A stretch of DNA of 64,000 nt, from contig NZ_CP178732.1 of NCBI RefSeq assembly GCF_047324175.1, forward strand, positions 2,790,001 through 2,854,000, given 5' to 3'. Positions within the stretch are counted from its first letter, which is position 1; each line of letters starts with the position of its first letter. Made by a program: the position numbers and the translations under genes. This document shows, one piece after another, positions 42,925-51,837 of this stretch. Origin of the DNA: Acerihabitans sp015654925 (lineage in GTDB: Bacteria; Pseudomonadota; Gammaproteobacteria; Enterobacterales; Enterobacteriaceae). The notes beneath the pieces are model-generated. The model saw only the letters and a list, made by a program, of their open reading frames with translations. It was not told where the DNA came from and searched no databases.

Positions 42925-45351
42925 TCACTTCACCGTAACGGAGCGATGCGCGCCGGTGGAATGGCACTGGTCATTTTTCGTGACAATGTCACAATTACCC
43001 GCATTCCACAGCAACATATCATCCACCGCCGCCAAGACCCGCTCCGGCGTTGCCGGCGCATCCAGTAACGGCTGATGCCGCTCATTCCCGACGCTGGCCA
43101 CCGCGTCTTTGATGGCGCACCATACTGAAATCGCCAGCATAAACGGCGGCTCGCCCACCGCTTTGGAATGAAACACCGTTTGTTGCGGGTTAGCCCGGTT
43201 TTCCAGCAGGCGAACGTTAAATATCGGCGGCACATCGCCGATAGCGGGGATTTTATAACTGGCGGGCCCGTCGGTGAGCAGCCGCCCATCGGGGCCCCAA
43301 ACCAGCTCTTCGCTGGTCAGCCACCCCATGCCCTGGATAAAACCGCCCTCCACCTGGCCGATATCAATCGCCGGATTCAGGGAATTACCGACGTCATGCA
43401 GGATATCGGTACGCACTACCCGGTATTCGCCGGTCAGGGTGTCCACCACCACCTCGGCGCAGGCCGCGCCATAGGCAAAATAGTAGAATGGCTGACCGGA
43501 CGCCTGCCGGCGATCGTAATGGATGGTCGGCGTGGCGTAATAGCCCTGGCTTGCCAGCGAAACCTGCTGAAAATGGGCCAGTTCCGCGACTTCGGCCAAT
43601 GTAAACAGCCGCCCGGCCACGCTGACTAAACCGTTGCGAAATACAATCTGTTCGGCGCCGGCGTCATAGACCCGGCATAGCATTGCCACCAAGCGTTCTT
43701 TAAGCGTCTCGGCGGCGTGCTGCGCGGCTTTGCCATTCAGATCGGCTCCGGACGAGGCGGCGGTTGGCGACGTATTGGGGATTTTGCCGGTATCGGTGGC
43801 GGTAATGCGGATATGGCTGGTATCGACGCCCAGAACCTGTGCCACCACTTGCAGCACTTTGGTATGCAATCCCTGCCCCATTTCCGTGCCGCCATGGTTG
43901 AGTTGCAGCGTACCGTCCGTATACATCAGCAGCATGGCCCCGGCCTGGTTAAGAAAGCTGGCGGTAAAGGAAATACCAAACTTCACCGGCGTCAGCGCCA
44001 GGCCGCGTTTCAGGATTGGACTGGCGGCGTTAAACGCGATAATTTCCCGGCGCCGCGCTTCATAGTGCGCGGATTGTTCCAGCCCGGCGGTAAGTTCATC
44101 CAGCAGGTTGTCTTCCACCGTTTGGTAGTAATGGGTGATATTGCGCTGGGTTTTACCGTAGTAATTGAGCTTACGCACCGCCAGCGCGTCGCGGCCCACC
44201 TCGCGCGCGATATGATCGATGATGTGCTCGATGGCCATCATGCCCTGGGGGCCGCCAAAGCCGCGAAACGCCGTATTCGAAGCGGTATTGGTCCGGCAGC
44301 GGTAGCCGGTAATCAACACATTGGCCAGGTAATAGGCGTTATCCGCGTGGAACATGGCGCGGTCGACGATGGAGGCGGAAAGATCCGCCGAATAGCCGCA
44401 GTCGGCCGCCAGATCCAGTTTCAGGGCGAGCATCAGTCCTTGCGCGTCAAAGCCCACGTCGTAGCGTACCAGGAAGGGATGGCGCTTACCGGTCATCAAC
44501 ATATCATCGCGGCGGTTAAGGCGCATTTTGGCCGGTTTACCGGTGAGCGCCGCGGCCAGGGCGCATAAACAGGCGGGGCCGGCGGCCTGAGTCTCCTTGC
44601 CGCCGAATCCCCCACCCATTCTGCGCATATCCACCGTAACGTCTTTCATGGCGATGCCCAGCACCGATGCCACCAGTTTTTGTACTTCGGTGGGGTGCTG
44701 GGTCGATGAGAAAACCATCATGGCGCCGTCCTCGCCGGGGATAACCGAGGCTACCTGGGATTCCAGGTAAAAATGCTCTTGCCCGCCGATGCGCAATTGC
44801 CCCTGAAGTCGACGCGGCGCATCCGCCAGGGTCCCGTCGGGATCGCCGCGCCGGTGGCAATGGGGGGCATCCACATAGTGCCGTTGTTCAAGCGCGTCTT
44901 CGATGGTTAATACCGCCGGCAACGGCTGATAGTCAATAATGGCCGCCGCCGCCGCCCTATGGGCGGTAAGCGGGTCCCTGGCCGCCACCACCAGGATGAC
45001 CTGCCCGACAAATTCCACCGCCTCCCGCGCCAGCAGCGGGTCCCCGGCTACCAGCGGGCCGATATCCAGCTCGCCGGGCACATCCTCCCAGGTTATGACC
45101 CGCTCCACACCCGCGAACAAATAGCACGGCGAAACGTCGATATGGGTGATACGGGCATGGGCGTAATCGCTTAGCCGGGGCGCCAGATGTAATTGATTAG
45201 GCAACTCGGGGCGATCGTCAATATAAAGCGCCGCGCCGCTGACATGTTTAGCCGCGCTTTCATGGGGCAGCCGCTGGCCGACGGCGTCCGCCGTCCGGTC
45301 AAAACGCTGCTGGCGCTGCGCCTCCGATAGGGTTTTCGCATGTTCAGGCAT
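42925..45351 (-). CDS. xdhB: Xanthine dehydrogenase molybdopterin-binding subunit XdhB
   Basis: Catalytic subunit that hydroxylates hypoxanthine and xanthine to urate at the Mo centre. The 808-residue protein starts with the a/b hammerhead domain (VGQRLPHESAAKHVSGAALYIDD). It carries the glycine-rich molybdopterin loop GGGFGGKETQAAG, substrate-channel AFRGFGGPQGM and the C-terminal AVGEPPFMLA with the catalytic Glu. Length is near that of the bacterial two-subunit enzyme. Its 5' end overlaps xdhA by eight bases. Confidence 0.95.
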   Translation of the reverse strand: MPEHAKTLSEAQRQQRFDRTADAVGQRLPHESAAKHVSGAALYIDDRPELPNQLHLAPRLSDYAHARITHIDVSPCYLFAGVERVITWEDVPGELDIGPLVAGDPLLAREAVEFVGQVILVVAARDPLTAHRAAAAAIIDYQPLPAVLTIEDALEQRHYVDAPHCHRRGDPDGTLADAPRRLQGQLRIGGQEHFYLESQVASVIPGEDGAMMVFSSTQHPTEVQKLVASVLGIAMKDVTVDMRRMGGGFGGKETQAAGPACLCALAAALTGKPAKMRLNRRDDMLMTGKRHPFLVRYDVGFDAQGLMLALKLDLAADCGYSADLSASIVDRAMFHADNAYYLANVLITGYRCRTNTASNTAFRGFGGPQGMMAIEHIIDHIAREVGRDALAVRKLNYYGKTQRNITHYYQTVEDNLLDELTAGLEQSAHYEARRREIIAFNAASPILKRGLALTPVKFGISFTASFLNQAGAMLLMYTDGTLQLNHGGTEMGQGLHTKVLQVVAQVLGVDTSHIRITATDTGKIPNTSPTAASSGADLNGKAAQHAAETLKERLVAMLCRVYDAGAEQIVFRNGLVSVAGRLFTLAEVAELAHFQQVSLASQGYYATPTIHYDRRQASGQPFYYFAYGAACAEVVVDTLTGEYRVVRTDILHDVGNSLNPAIDIGQVEGGFIQGMGWLTSEELVWGPDGRLLTDGPASYKIPAIGDVPPIFNVRLLENRANPQQTVFHSKAVGEPPFMLAISVWCAIKDAVASVGNERHQPLLDAPATPERVLAAVDDMLLWNAGNCDIVTKNDQCHSTGAHRSVTVK

Positions 45352-46810
45352 AATGGCCGACCTCCAAACGTTCGCTCGGCAATGCGGACGCCAAATAAAA
45401 GCGGCGCAAAAGATTTTGGGCCACTCGCAGCCGGTAATGCGCGCTGGCGCGCAGATCGCTCAGAGGGCTGAAATCCGCCGCCAGCGCCAGGCAGGCATGC
45501 TCGAAAGCCTCTGCGCCCCAAGGCCGTCCGGTTAACGCCGCTTCGGCGCCCGCGGCCCGCAGGGGGATCGCCGCCATGCCGCCGTAAGCCAGGCGGGCGG
45601 ATTGGATAATCCCCTGGCGCACCTCGCAATTAAACGCGCCAAATACCGCGGAGATATCGTCTTCGCGCCGTTTAGAGACTTTATAGGCGTGATAAATATG
45701 TGACGCTGTCACTCTTGGTATAATAATCTGCTCGATAAATTCACCCGGACGCAGCGCGGTGGCCCGGTAGGCATGGAAGAACAAATCCAGCGGCAACTCC
45801 CGCACTTCTTCGCCCTGCCGCAGCCGCAGGCGGGCGTCGAGCGCCAACAACATCGGCGCCCCGTCGCCTACCGGCGAGGCGTTGGCCAGATTGCCGCCCA
45901 GCGTGGCCTGATTGCGAATTTGACGCGAGGCAAAACGCGGCAATACGTCGGCGAATCCCGGCAGGTATTGCGCCAGGAAGGGTTCGCAGGCGCTTAGCGA
46001 GGCGCCCGCGCCTATCGTTAGCTGCCGTTCATCCGCCGCTAACGTCTTTAATTCGGGCAAATGGCTAATATCAATCAGTAAAGGCAGCGATTCCCGGCGC
46101 AGGGTGATAGCCAGCGCCAGATCGGTGCCGCCGGCCAACAGCCGTGCCGCGGGGTGTCGCCGGTAGGCGTCGCTGAGTTGTGTAAGGGTTCGGGGAATCA
46201 GGCAGGCGGGCCCCTTCCCGTCAAACTTGCCGGGGTCGGCGAATGGCGGCGGGTCCAGCCGCGCAAGCTGCGTCAACGTCTCGGTTTCCCGCGCCGCAAA
46301 GCAATCGCCGCTGCGATCCTGGCAACTCTGTCTAGCGGCGGCAACGATCGACCGGTAGCCGGTACAACGGCACAGATTGCCGCCGAGGGCTTGTGTTATC
46401 GCTTCGTCATTATTGCTAGCATCAGCGCGGGTATCCGCGGCGGATTTTTGCAGGGCGAACAGCGACATGATGATGCCCGGCGTGCAAAACCCGCACTGCG
46501 AGGCGTGGCAATCCACCATGGCCCGCTGTATGCCATGCAGCTGGCCCTGCTGCTGCAAGTCCTCAACGGTAAGCAGCTGCTTGCCGTGCAGGGCGCTGAC
46601 CAAGGTGATGCAGGCGTTGACGCTGCGATATTGCAGCTTGCCCGCCGCGGCCTGGGCCAGCACCACGGTACAGGCGCCGCAGTCTCCCGAGGCGCAGCCT
46701 TCCTTGGTGCCGTGCCGGCCCCTGATACGGCGCAGATAGGTTAATAGCGTGGTATTGGGGTCCAGATCGGCCTCGGCGACCGGCGTCTGGTTAAGTAAAA
46801 ATCGGATCAT
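45344..46810 (-). CDS. xdhA: Xanthine dehydrogenase FeS/FAD subunit XdhA
   Basis: Small subunit passing electrons from Mo to NAD+. The 488-residue protein fuses an N-terminal plant-type [2Fe-2S] domain (GCASGDCGACTVVL), an alpha-helical [2Fe-2S] domain (QCGFCTPGIIMSL and LGGNLCRCTGYRSI) and a C-terminal FAD domain (LLAGGTDLALAI, TLGGNLANASPVGD). This is the Pseudomonas/Klebsiella-type fused arrangement, unlike the three-subunit E. coli enzyme. Its start overlaps the guaD stop by four bases. Confidence 0.94.
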   Translation of the reverse strand: MIRFLLNQTPVAEADLDPNTTLLTYLRRIRGRHGTKEGCASGDCGACTVVLAQAAAGKLQYRSVNACITLVSALHGKQLLTVEDLQQQGQLHGIQRAMVDCHASQCGFCTPGIIMSLFALQKSAADTRADASNNDEAITQALGGNLCRCTGYRSIVAAARQSCQDRSGDCFAARETETLTQLARLDPPPFADPGKFDGKGPACLIPRTLTQLSDAYRRHPAARLLAGGTDLALAITLRRESLPLLIDISHLPELKTLAADERQLTIGAGASLSACEPFLAQYLPGFADVLPRFASRQIRNQATLGGNLANASPVGDGAPMLLALDARLRLRQGEEVRELPLDLFFHAYRATALRPGEFIEQIIIPRVTASHIYHAYKVSKRREDDISAVFGAFNCEVRQGIIQSARLAYGGMAAIPLRAAGAEAALTGRPWGAEAFEHACLALAADFSPLSDLRASAHYRLRVAQNLLRRFYLASALPSERLEVGHYA

Positions 46811-48150
46811 TCGGCCTCCCGGTTATTTTCGCGTGCGTAGGCGCGCTCGCCCTGAATCCAGGTTTGATAAATAGTGCGATCGTCGCCCAACATCATCAGG
46901 GCGAATAGCCGTTCATGAATATCTTTACTGTTTTGGTCGCGCAACTGCTGTAACGGAGTCGCCGCCGGGTCGAGCACCACGAAATCCGCTTCTTTGCCGG
47001 GCAGGAAATTACCCAGCACATCGTCAAGGCACAAGGCTTTCGCCGCCCCCAGGGTGGCATGGTAAAATGCTTCGTAGACCGACAGGCGGTAGCCCTGCAA
47101 TTGGCCGACTTTATAAGCCTCCGCCAGGGTTTGCAGCAGATTAAAAGTGGTGCCGGCGCCCACGTCGGTTCCTATGCCGATGGGCACCTGCAACTGCCAG
47201 CTTTTGTGTAAATTAAACAATCCGCTGCCGAGAAAAAGGTTCGAAGTGGGACAAAACGCGATAGCTGAATGGGAATGCGCCACCTCCCGCCATTCGCTAT
47301 CCTCCAGATGCAGGCCGTGGGCGAACATGCATTTGCGTCCCGTCAGTCCGTAATGGCGATACACATCAAAATATCCGGCGCGCTCGGGGAACAGTTGTTT
47401 AACCCAGGCCACCTCGTCTTTATTTTCACTCAGGTGGGTTTGTAAATAGATATCGGGAAACTCCCGGCGCAATCGCCCCGCCATGCCCAGCAACTCCGGG
47501 GAAGATGTCGGGGCGAAACGCGGCGTCAGGGCATAACGCAGCCGGCCTTTATTATGCCAGCGCTCAATCAGCGCCCGCGTCCCGGCTTCGCTCTCTTGCG
47601 CCGTTTCCAGCAATTCGTCCGGGGCGTTGCGATCCATCATTACTTTGCCGGCGATAATGCGCATTTTGCGCGCCAACGCCGCGGCGAACAGCGAATCGAC
47701 GGACTGGGTGTGCACCGTCCCGTAAATCATTGCCGTGGTGGTGCCGTTGCGCAGCAATTGATCCAAAAAGAAATCCGACATGCGGGCGGCGCGATCGGGA
47801 CAGTGGTATTGGCTTTCGGTAGGAAAAGTGTAGTGGTTTAACCATTCAAGCAATTGCGTACCGTAAGCGCCGATCATTTCGGTTTGCGGATAGTGCACGT
47901 GGCTATCGATAAATCCCGGCACGATGATTTTATCCGGCAAATGGATCGTGCGTACGCGCCGATCGAGGGAGGATTGCGCCTCTTGCCAAGGCCGCAGCGA
48001 GATAATTTTTCCCGCTTCGATAAGCAACACGCCGTCCGGGATAAAACGCGCGGTTTGCTCCAGCGCCGCCGGATCGTCAACGGCCGCGGTTAAATCAAAG
48101 AAACTGCCGCGAACGGCGGTAATAGTATGCATGGTGCTGGCCTTTTTCAT
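46807..48150 (-). CDS. guaD: Guanine deaminase GuaD
   Basis: Zn amidohydrolase converting guanine to xanthine, feeding XdhAB. The 447-residue protein has the metal motif FIDSHVHYPQTEMIGAYG, a His block TRFAPTSSPEL-like (LTPRFAPTSSPELLG), THLSENKDEV and the terminal GIGTDVGAGTTFNLLQ Asp. GGGGA precedes the ATG at 48150. It is the promoter-proximal gene of a purine-catabolic operon; no urate-degrading gene is present nearby, so urate may be the product or is used elsewhere. Confidence 0.93.
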   Translation of the reverse strand: MKKASTMHTITAVRGSFFDLTAAVDDPAALEQTARFIPDGVLLIEAGKIISLRPWQEAQSSLDRRVRTIHLPDKIIVPGFIDSHVHYPQTEMIGAYGTQLLEWLNHYTFPTESQYHCPDRAARMSDFFLDQLLRNGTTTAMIYGTVHTQSVDSLFAAALARKMRIIAGKVMMDRNAPDELLETAQESEAGTRALIERWHNKGRLRYALTPRFAPTSSPELLGMAGRLRREFPDIYLQTHLSENKDEVAWVKQLFPERAGYFDVYRHYGLTGRKCMFAHGLHLEDSEWREVAHSHSAIAFCPTSNLFLGSGLFNLHKSWQLQVPIGIGTDVGAGTTFNLLQTLAEAYKVGQLQGYRLSVYEAFYHATLGAAKALCLDDVLGNFLPGKEADFVVLDPAATPLQQLRDQNSKDIHERLFALMMLGDDRTIYQTWIQGERAYARENNREAE

Positions 48151-48206
48151 TCAATCCCCGGCGCCGGGGAACGACGTTTCGCCCGGCGTCAAAACGCATA
48201 TATAAG

Positions 48207-48229
48207 ATATGGCAAGATATGTGCCATAT
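48207..48229. promoter_or_regulatory. Inverted repeat ATATGGCA-N7-TGCCATAT upstream of guaD
   Basis: Perfect 8-base arms with a 7-base AT-rich centre, 57-79 bases upstream of the guaD ATG. Its position fits a repressor or activator operator of the guaD-xdhABC promoter. I cannot assign it to a regulator family. Confidence 0.5.
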
Positions 48230-48324
48230 TTCAAATCTCGCCGTTACGGGAAAAGTAGTTTAAAATCAATATATTAAACACCATTTTGATAAGTTTTCAG
48301 GCTACAGGGTTTTATTGGGCCCGC

Positions 48325-48371
48325 AGGCAAACGGTTGCTTATTTCAGCGGTTTATAGGCAACCGTTTGCGC
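48325..48371. promoter_or_regulatory. Pair of PurR/LacI-type boxes in the guaD upstream region
   Basis: AGGCAAACGGTTGCTT (48325-48340) fits the PurR consensus ANGCAANCGNTTNCNT at every fixed position. AGGCAACCGTTTGCGC (48356-48371) fits with one mismatch at the last base. The two centres are 31 bases apart, close to three helical turns. They lie about 175 bases upstream of guaD and 270 bases before the divergent aldo/keto reductase, in a 492-base intergenic region that otherwise holds no gene. A LacI-family protein other than PurR could also fit. Confidence 0.6.
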
Positions 48372-48642
48372 ACAGAATAAACCGGCATTAAATGGCGCTT
48401 TTTTTTATGACCAATCATTGCCGGCCTCAAAACAAGAGTGGCGGAAGACACAAAATGTTAACATTTCGCACGGGGCCGGTACCTTTGCACCGAAATGAGG
48501 CATTTTACGCTTAAAAACAGGCTGTTGATGAGGAGCACAATGGTCTATGCTCAAGCATTGTGGTTAACAGCCATCGCGTTGCCGTCCGGTTTGGGTTCGG
48601 CCGGCATGCACCTTTTATCTATCCATCCCGAGGAAAATATAT

Positions 48643-49701
48643 ATGGAATATCGTCAACTTGGCCGTTCAGGCCTGAAAGTATCGGTATTAAGTCTCGGCA
48701 CCATGACCTTCGGCGGCAAAGGAAAATTCGCCAAAGTGGGCGATACCGGCGTGGCGGAAGCCCGGCGGCAGCTAGCGATTTGTATTGAGGCGGGAATTAA
48801 CCTGTTTGATACCGCCGATGTGTATTCACAGGGGGTTTCGGAAGAGATTCTAGGCGAAGTGCTTAAAGATAAGCGCGACAGCGTTCTTATAGCTTCCAAA
48901 GCCCGTTTTCCCATGGGAAATGGGCCAAACGATCGCGGTTCCTCGCGCCATCATTTGATTCGCGCCTGCGAAGCGAGCCTGAAAAGGCTCAATACCGACC
49001 ATATCGATTTATACCAATTACATGAATGGGATGGACAGACGCCGCTGGAAGAAACGCTTTATGCCCTGGAGCACCTGGTAACCAGCGGCAAGGTGCGCTA
49101 TGTAGGCATCTCGAATTTCTCCGGCTGGCATATCATGAAGACGCTGGGCGTTTCGGAACGCCTGAACCTGATTCGTCCCGTCAGCCAGCAAATCCATTAC
49201 TCCCTGCAAAGCCGGGAAGCGGAATATGAATTGCTGCCGATCACCCAGGATCAAGGGTTGGGAGTATTGGTATGGAGTCCTTTGGCCGGCGGATTATTGT
49301 CCGGTAAATACCGCCGCGATCGCCAACCCGAAGGCAGCACCCGCCATATTGAAGAATGGAACGAGCCGCCGATTTATAACCAGGATGCCTTATACGATAT
49401 CATCGACGTGCTGGTGGCCATCGCCGAAGAACGCAATGTTTCCGCCGCCCAGGTTGCTCTGGCCTGGCTGATTAGCCGGCCGGCGGTAACGTCGGTGATT
49501 ATCGGCGCCAGAACCGAGGAGCAGTTAAAAGACAATTTGCGTTCGGCGGATCTGGTGCTCAATGCCCAGGAAATTTCCCGCCTGTCGGATGTAAGCCGTC
49601 CGCCGCTGATTTATCCTTATTGGCATCAGGCGCAGACGGCAGCCGATCGCCTGTCGCCGGCGGATTTATCTTTGATTGCGCCCTATCTGCGAAAACCTTA
49701 G
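48643..49701 (+). CDS. Aldo/keto reductase
   Basis: NADPH-dependent TIM-barrel oxidoreductase, 352 residues. The catalytic tetrad is visible: Asp and Tyr in LFDTADVYSQG, Lys in IASKARFPM and His in YQLHEWDG. QLGRSGLKVSVLSLGTMTFGG is the usual N-terminus, and ISRPAVTSVIIGARTEEQL the C-terminal cofactor motif. GAGG precedes the start. This resembles AKR11/YakC-type enzymes; the substrate is unknown. It is an addition to the E. coli-like backbone. Confidence 0.9.
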   Translation: MEYRQLGRSGLKVSVLSLGTMTFGGKGKFAKVGDTGVAEARRQLAICIEAGINLFDTADVYSQGVSEEILGEVLKDKRDSVLIASKARFPMGNGPNDRGSSRHHLIRACEASLKRLNTDHIDLYQLHEWDGQTPLEETLYALEHLVTSGKVRYVGISNFSGWHIMKTLGVSERLNLIRPVSQQIHYSLQSREAEYELLPITQDQGLGVLVWSPLAGGLLSGKYRRDRQPEGSTRHIEEWNEPPIYNQDALYDIIDVLVAIAEERNVSAAQVALAWLISRPAVTSVIIGARTEEQLKDNLRSADLVLNAQEISRLSDVSRPPLIYPYWHQAQTAADRLSPADLSLIAPYLRKP

Positions 49702-49788
49702 TCTATAAATAACATTGGACTTGACCATTCGACATCACGCCCTGATTATTTAAGTACATGATTATTTAAGAGTATAAGGAATCGCTAG

Positions 49789-50538
49789 ATGATTATTTTT
49801 GTTACCGGCGCCACCGCGGGTTTTGGCGAAACGATAACCCGCAGATTTATCCGGGAAGGCCATAAGGTCATTGCCACCGGCCGCCGCCAGGAGCGGCTGG
49901 ATGAACTCAAAGCCGAGCTGGGCGCTGCGCTATATCCCGTTAAACTCGATGTGCGCGACCGCGACGGTATCGCCGCCGCCGTGGCCGCCCTGCCCCCCGA
50001 ATGGCGGGAAGTGGATGTGCTGGTTAACAATGCCGGTTTGGCGTTGGGCATGGAACCGGCGCAGAAAGCTAATCTCGATGACTGGGAAACCATGATCGAT
50101 ACCAACAACAAGGGGTTGGTTTATATGACCCGCGCCCTGTTGCCCGGCATGGTGGAGCGCAAGCGTGGACATGTGGTTAACCTGGGTTCCACCGCGGGTC
50201 GCTGGCCTTATGCCGGCGGCAATGTGTATGGGGCCACCAAGGCGTTTACCCGCCAATTCAGCCTTAATCTGCGCACCGATCTGGTCGGCACCAAGGTCCG
50301 CGTCACGGATATCGAACCCGGCCTGGTGGGCGGCACCGAATTTTCAGCGGTGCGCTTCAAAGGCGATGGCGATAAAGTGTCGAATACGTATAAAAATGCC
50401 GATCCGTTAATGCCCGAAGACATTGCCGAGGCAATTTATTGGGTCGCTACCCTGCCGGCCCATGTGAATATCAATGTGCTGGAAATGATGCCCGTCAATC
50501 AATCCTTTGCCGGATTAAGCGTCCATCGGGACGAGTAA
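49789..50538 (+). CDS. ydfG: NADP+-dependent 3-hydroxy acid / malonic semialdehyde reductase YdfG
   Basis: Short-chain dehydrogenase that oxidises L-allo-threonine and serine and reduces malonic semialdehyde, which E. coli uses in the Rut pathway. The 249-residue protein is nearly collinear with E. coli YdfG: TGATAGFGETITRRF cofactor loop, NNAGLALGMEPA, catalytic Ser in NLGSTAGRWPYAGG, and YGATKAF with Tyr and Lys. AAGGA lies before the start. Confidence 0.96.
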   Translation: MIIFVTGATAGFGETITRRFIREGHKVIATGRRQERLDELKAELGAALYPVKLDVRDRDGIAAAVAALPPEWREVDVLVNNAGLALGMEPAQKANLDDWETMIDTNNKGLVYMTRALLPGMVERKRGHVVNLGSTAGRWPYAGGNVYGATKAFTRQFSLNLRTDLVGTKVRVTDIEPGLVGGTEFSAVRFKGDGDKVSNTYKNADPLMPEDIAEAIYWVATLPAHVNINVLEMMPVNQSFAGLSVHRDE

Positions 50539-50543
50539 ATCTC

Positions 50544-50568
50544 GCCCCGGCCGGGAGGCCGGGGCCGT
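50544..50568 (+). terminator. Terminator after ydfG
   Basis: Nine-base stem GCCCCGGCC-GGGA-GGCCGGGGC, five bases after the ydfG stop, followed by CGTTT. The most GC-rich hairpin in the window after cobT. Confidence 0.7.
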
Positions 50569-50608
50569 TTCGCCCTCCCATCCTTTTGTGCCGCCGCCGA
50601 TACCGGTT

Positions 50609-50935
50609 TCAAGCTCTCGACCAGCCGGCAACCATTATCATCACCCCCACGAACACCACCGCCGCGCCCAGCCAGTCCAGGGATGATAATTTTACGCCGT
50701 CGATGAACCTTAGCCACAGCAAGGCGGTCAATATGTACATGCCGCCATAGGCGGCATAAACGCGGCCGCTGGCGGCGGGATGCAGCATCAGCAGGCTCAC
50801 GAAAACCACCAGGCTGGCGGCGGCGGGGATCAGCAACAGAATGCTGCCCCCCCTTTTCGCCCAAAGATAAGGCAGGTAACATCCCAGGATTTCTGCGATA
50901 GCCGTGGCGAAAAACAGCAAGGCCGTTTTGAACAT
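50609..50935 (-). CDS. ynfA: YnfA family small inner-membrane protein
   Basis: 108-residue protein with four membrane helices (ALLFFATAIAEILGCYLPYLW; LLLIPAAASLVVFVSLLML; and two more), characteristic of the UPF0060/YnfA family related to small multidrug resistance pumps. VYAAYGGMYILTALLWLR is the family block. Convergent with ydfG across its terminator and divergent from ynfB. Reported in Shigella as a small efflux protein; the role here is inferred. Confidence 0.93.
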   Translation of the reverse strand: MFKTALLFFATAIAEILGCYLPYLWAKRGGSILLLIPAAASLVVFVSLLMLHPAASGRVYAAYGGMYILTALLWLRFIDGVKLSSLDWLGAAVVFVGVMIMVAGWSRA

Positions 50936-51104
50936 TCAGCGTCCGATCCTTAATCCATTGCAACAATTGCGGGTGGTTTTACGACATATGCCAATGTTAT
51001 TATGCCGTTATAATATGAAGCAATTTTACCTGCGCCAGTAGCCCTCTACGCGTATTAACGTAAGCTAACAATAGTATCCATGTAAAAATGAAAAGGAAGA
51101 AGTT

Positions 51105-51452
51105 ATGAACAACAACACCTACCCACGATTGCTTGGCGGGATGCTATCGGTCGTCCTGCTGGCTTTTTCCGCCGCTGGTTATGCCGCCGGCAATACGCAG
51201 CGATTGATCGTCGAATCAGGTGATTCCGCCCAGTCAAAAGAGGAGGCGCGCCAAAGCCAGGAGCAATGGAACGCCACCCATAACCTGCGTAATAAGGTCA
51301 ACCAACGCGTTGAAAAGGATTTCGACAAGTACGATAAAACCGTCGATCTGCAGGAAAAATGCGCCAGCAGCGAAAATGTCAATGCGTATTGGGAAGCCAA
51401 CACCTCGCGCTGCCTGGACCGCCGCACCGGCCGTTCATTAATGGCGCCATGA
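51105..51452 (+). CDS. ynfB: DUF1283 family periplasmic protein YnfB
   Basis: 115 residues with a signal peptide ending at about residue 28. The mature part contains LIVESGDSAQSKEEARQSQEQWN, NLRNKVNQRVEKDFDK and YWEANTSRCLDRRTGR, which follow E. coli YnfB. Function unknown. AAAAGGAAG precedes the start. The two cysteines (in EKCASS and RCLDRR) could form a periplasmic disulfide. Confidence 0.92.
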   Translation: MNNNTYPRLLGGMLSVVLLAFSAAGYAAGNTQRLIVESGDSAQSKEEARQSQEQWNATHNLRNKVNQRVEKDFDKYDKTVDLQEKCASSENVNAYWEANTSRCLDRRTGRSLMAP

Positions 51453-51535
51453 CGCCCTCAGGCGGTTGATTTCCCCTTTTTGATAACGCTGCTATTCTTG
51501 TAGGGGATACTTCATACTCAAATAAGGATGGTAAG

Positions 51536-51829
51536 ATGAAGACATTAAGCCTCAGGGTAAAGCACAACTTTATCAGGCTGGCCGCGACGCTGTTTTTGTT
51601 GGCGCCGCTGGCGGCACAGGCATCCTGCGACAGCGTCAAAGCGGACATCACCCAGAAAATCGTCGCCAACGGCGTGCCTGAGTCAAACTTCCGTCTGGAT
51701 GTCGTCGCCAACGACCAGGCAGACCAGGCCGGTGGCCAAGTGGTCGGCCATTGTGAAAACGATACCCAGAAAATAGTTTATATCCGCACCGACGATGCGT
51801 CCGCCCCCAACGACGCGCCGAGTCCATAA
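51536..51829 (+). CDS. ynfD: DUF1161 family periplasmic protein YnfD
   Basis: 97 residues with a signal peptide (cleavage after AAQA, about residue 29). The mature part starts SCDSVKADITQKIVANGVPESNF and includes GGQVVGHCENDTQKIVYIRT, matching YnfD of E. coli. Two cysteines suggest a disulfide. Function unknown. E. coli has speG and ynfC between ynfB and ynfD; both are absent here. Confidence 0.92.
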   Translation: MKTLSLRVKHNFIRLAATLFLLAPLAAQASCDSVKADITQKIVANGVPESNFRLDVVANDQADQAGGQVVGHCENDTQKIVYIRTDDASAPNDAPSP

Positions 51830-51837
51830 TCAATGAC

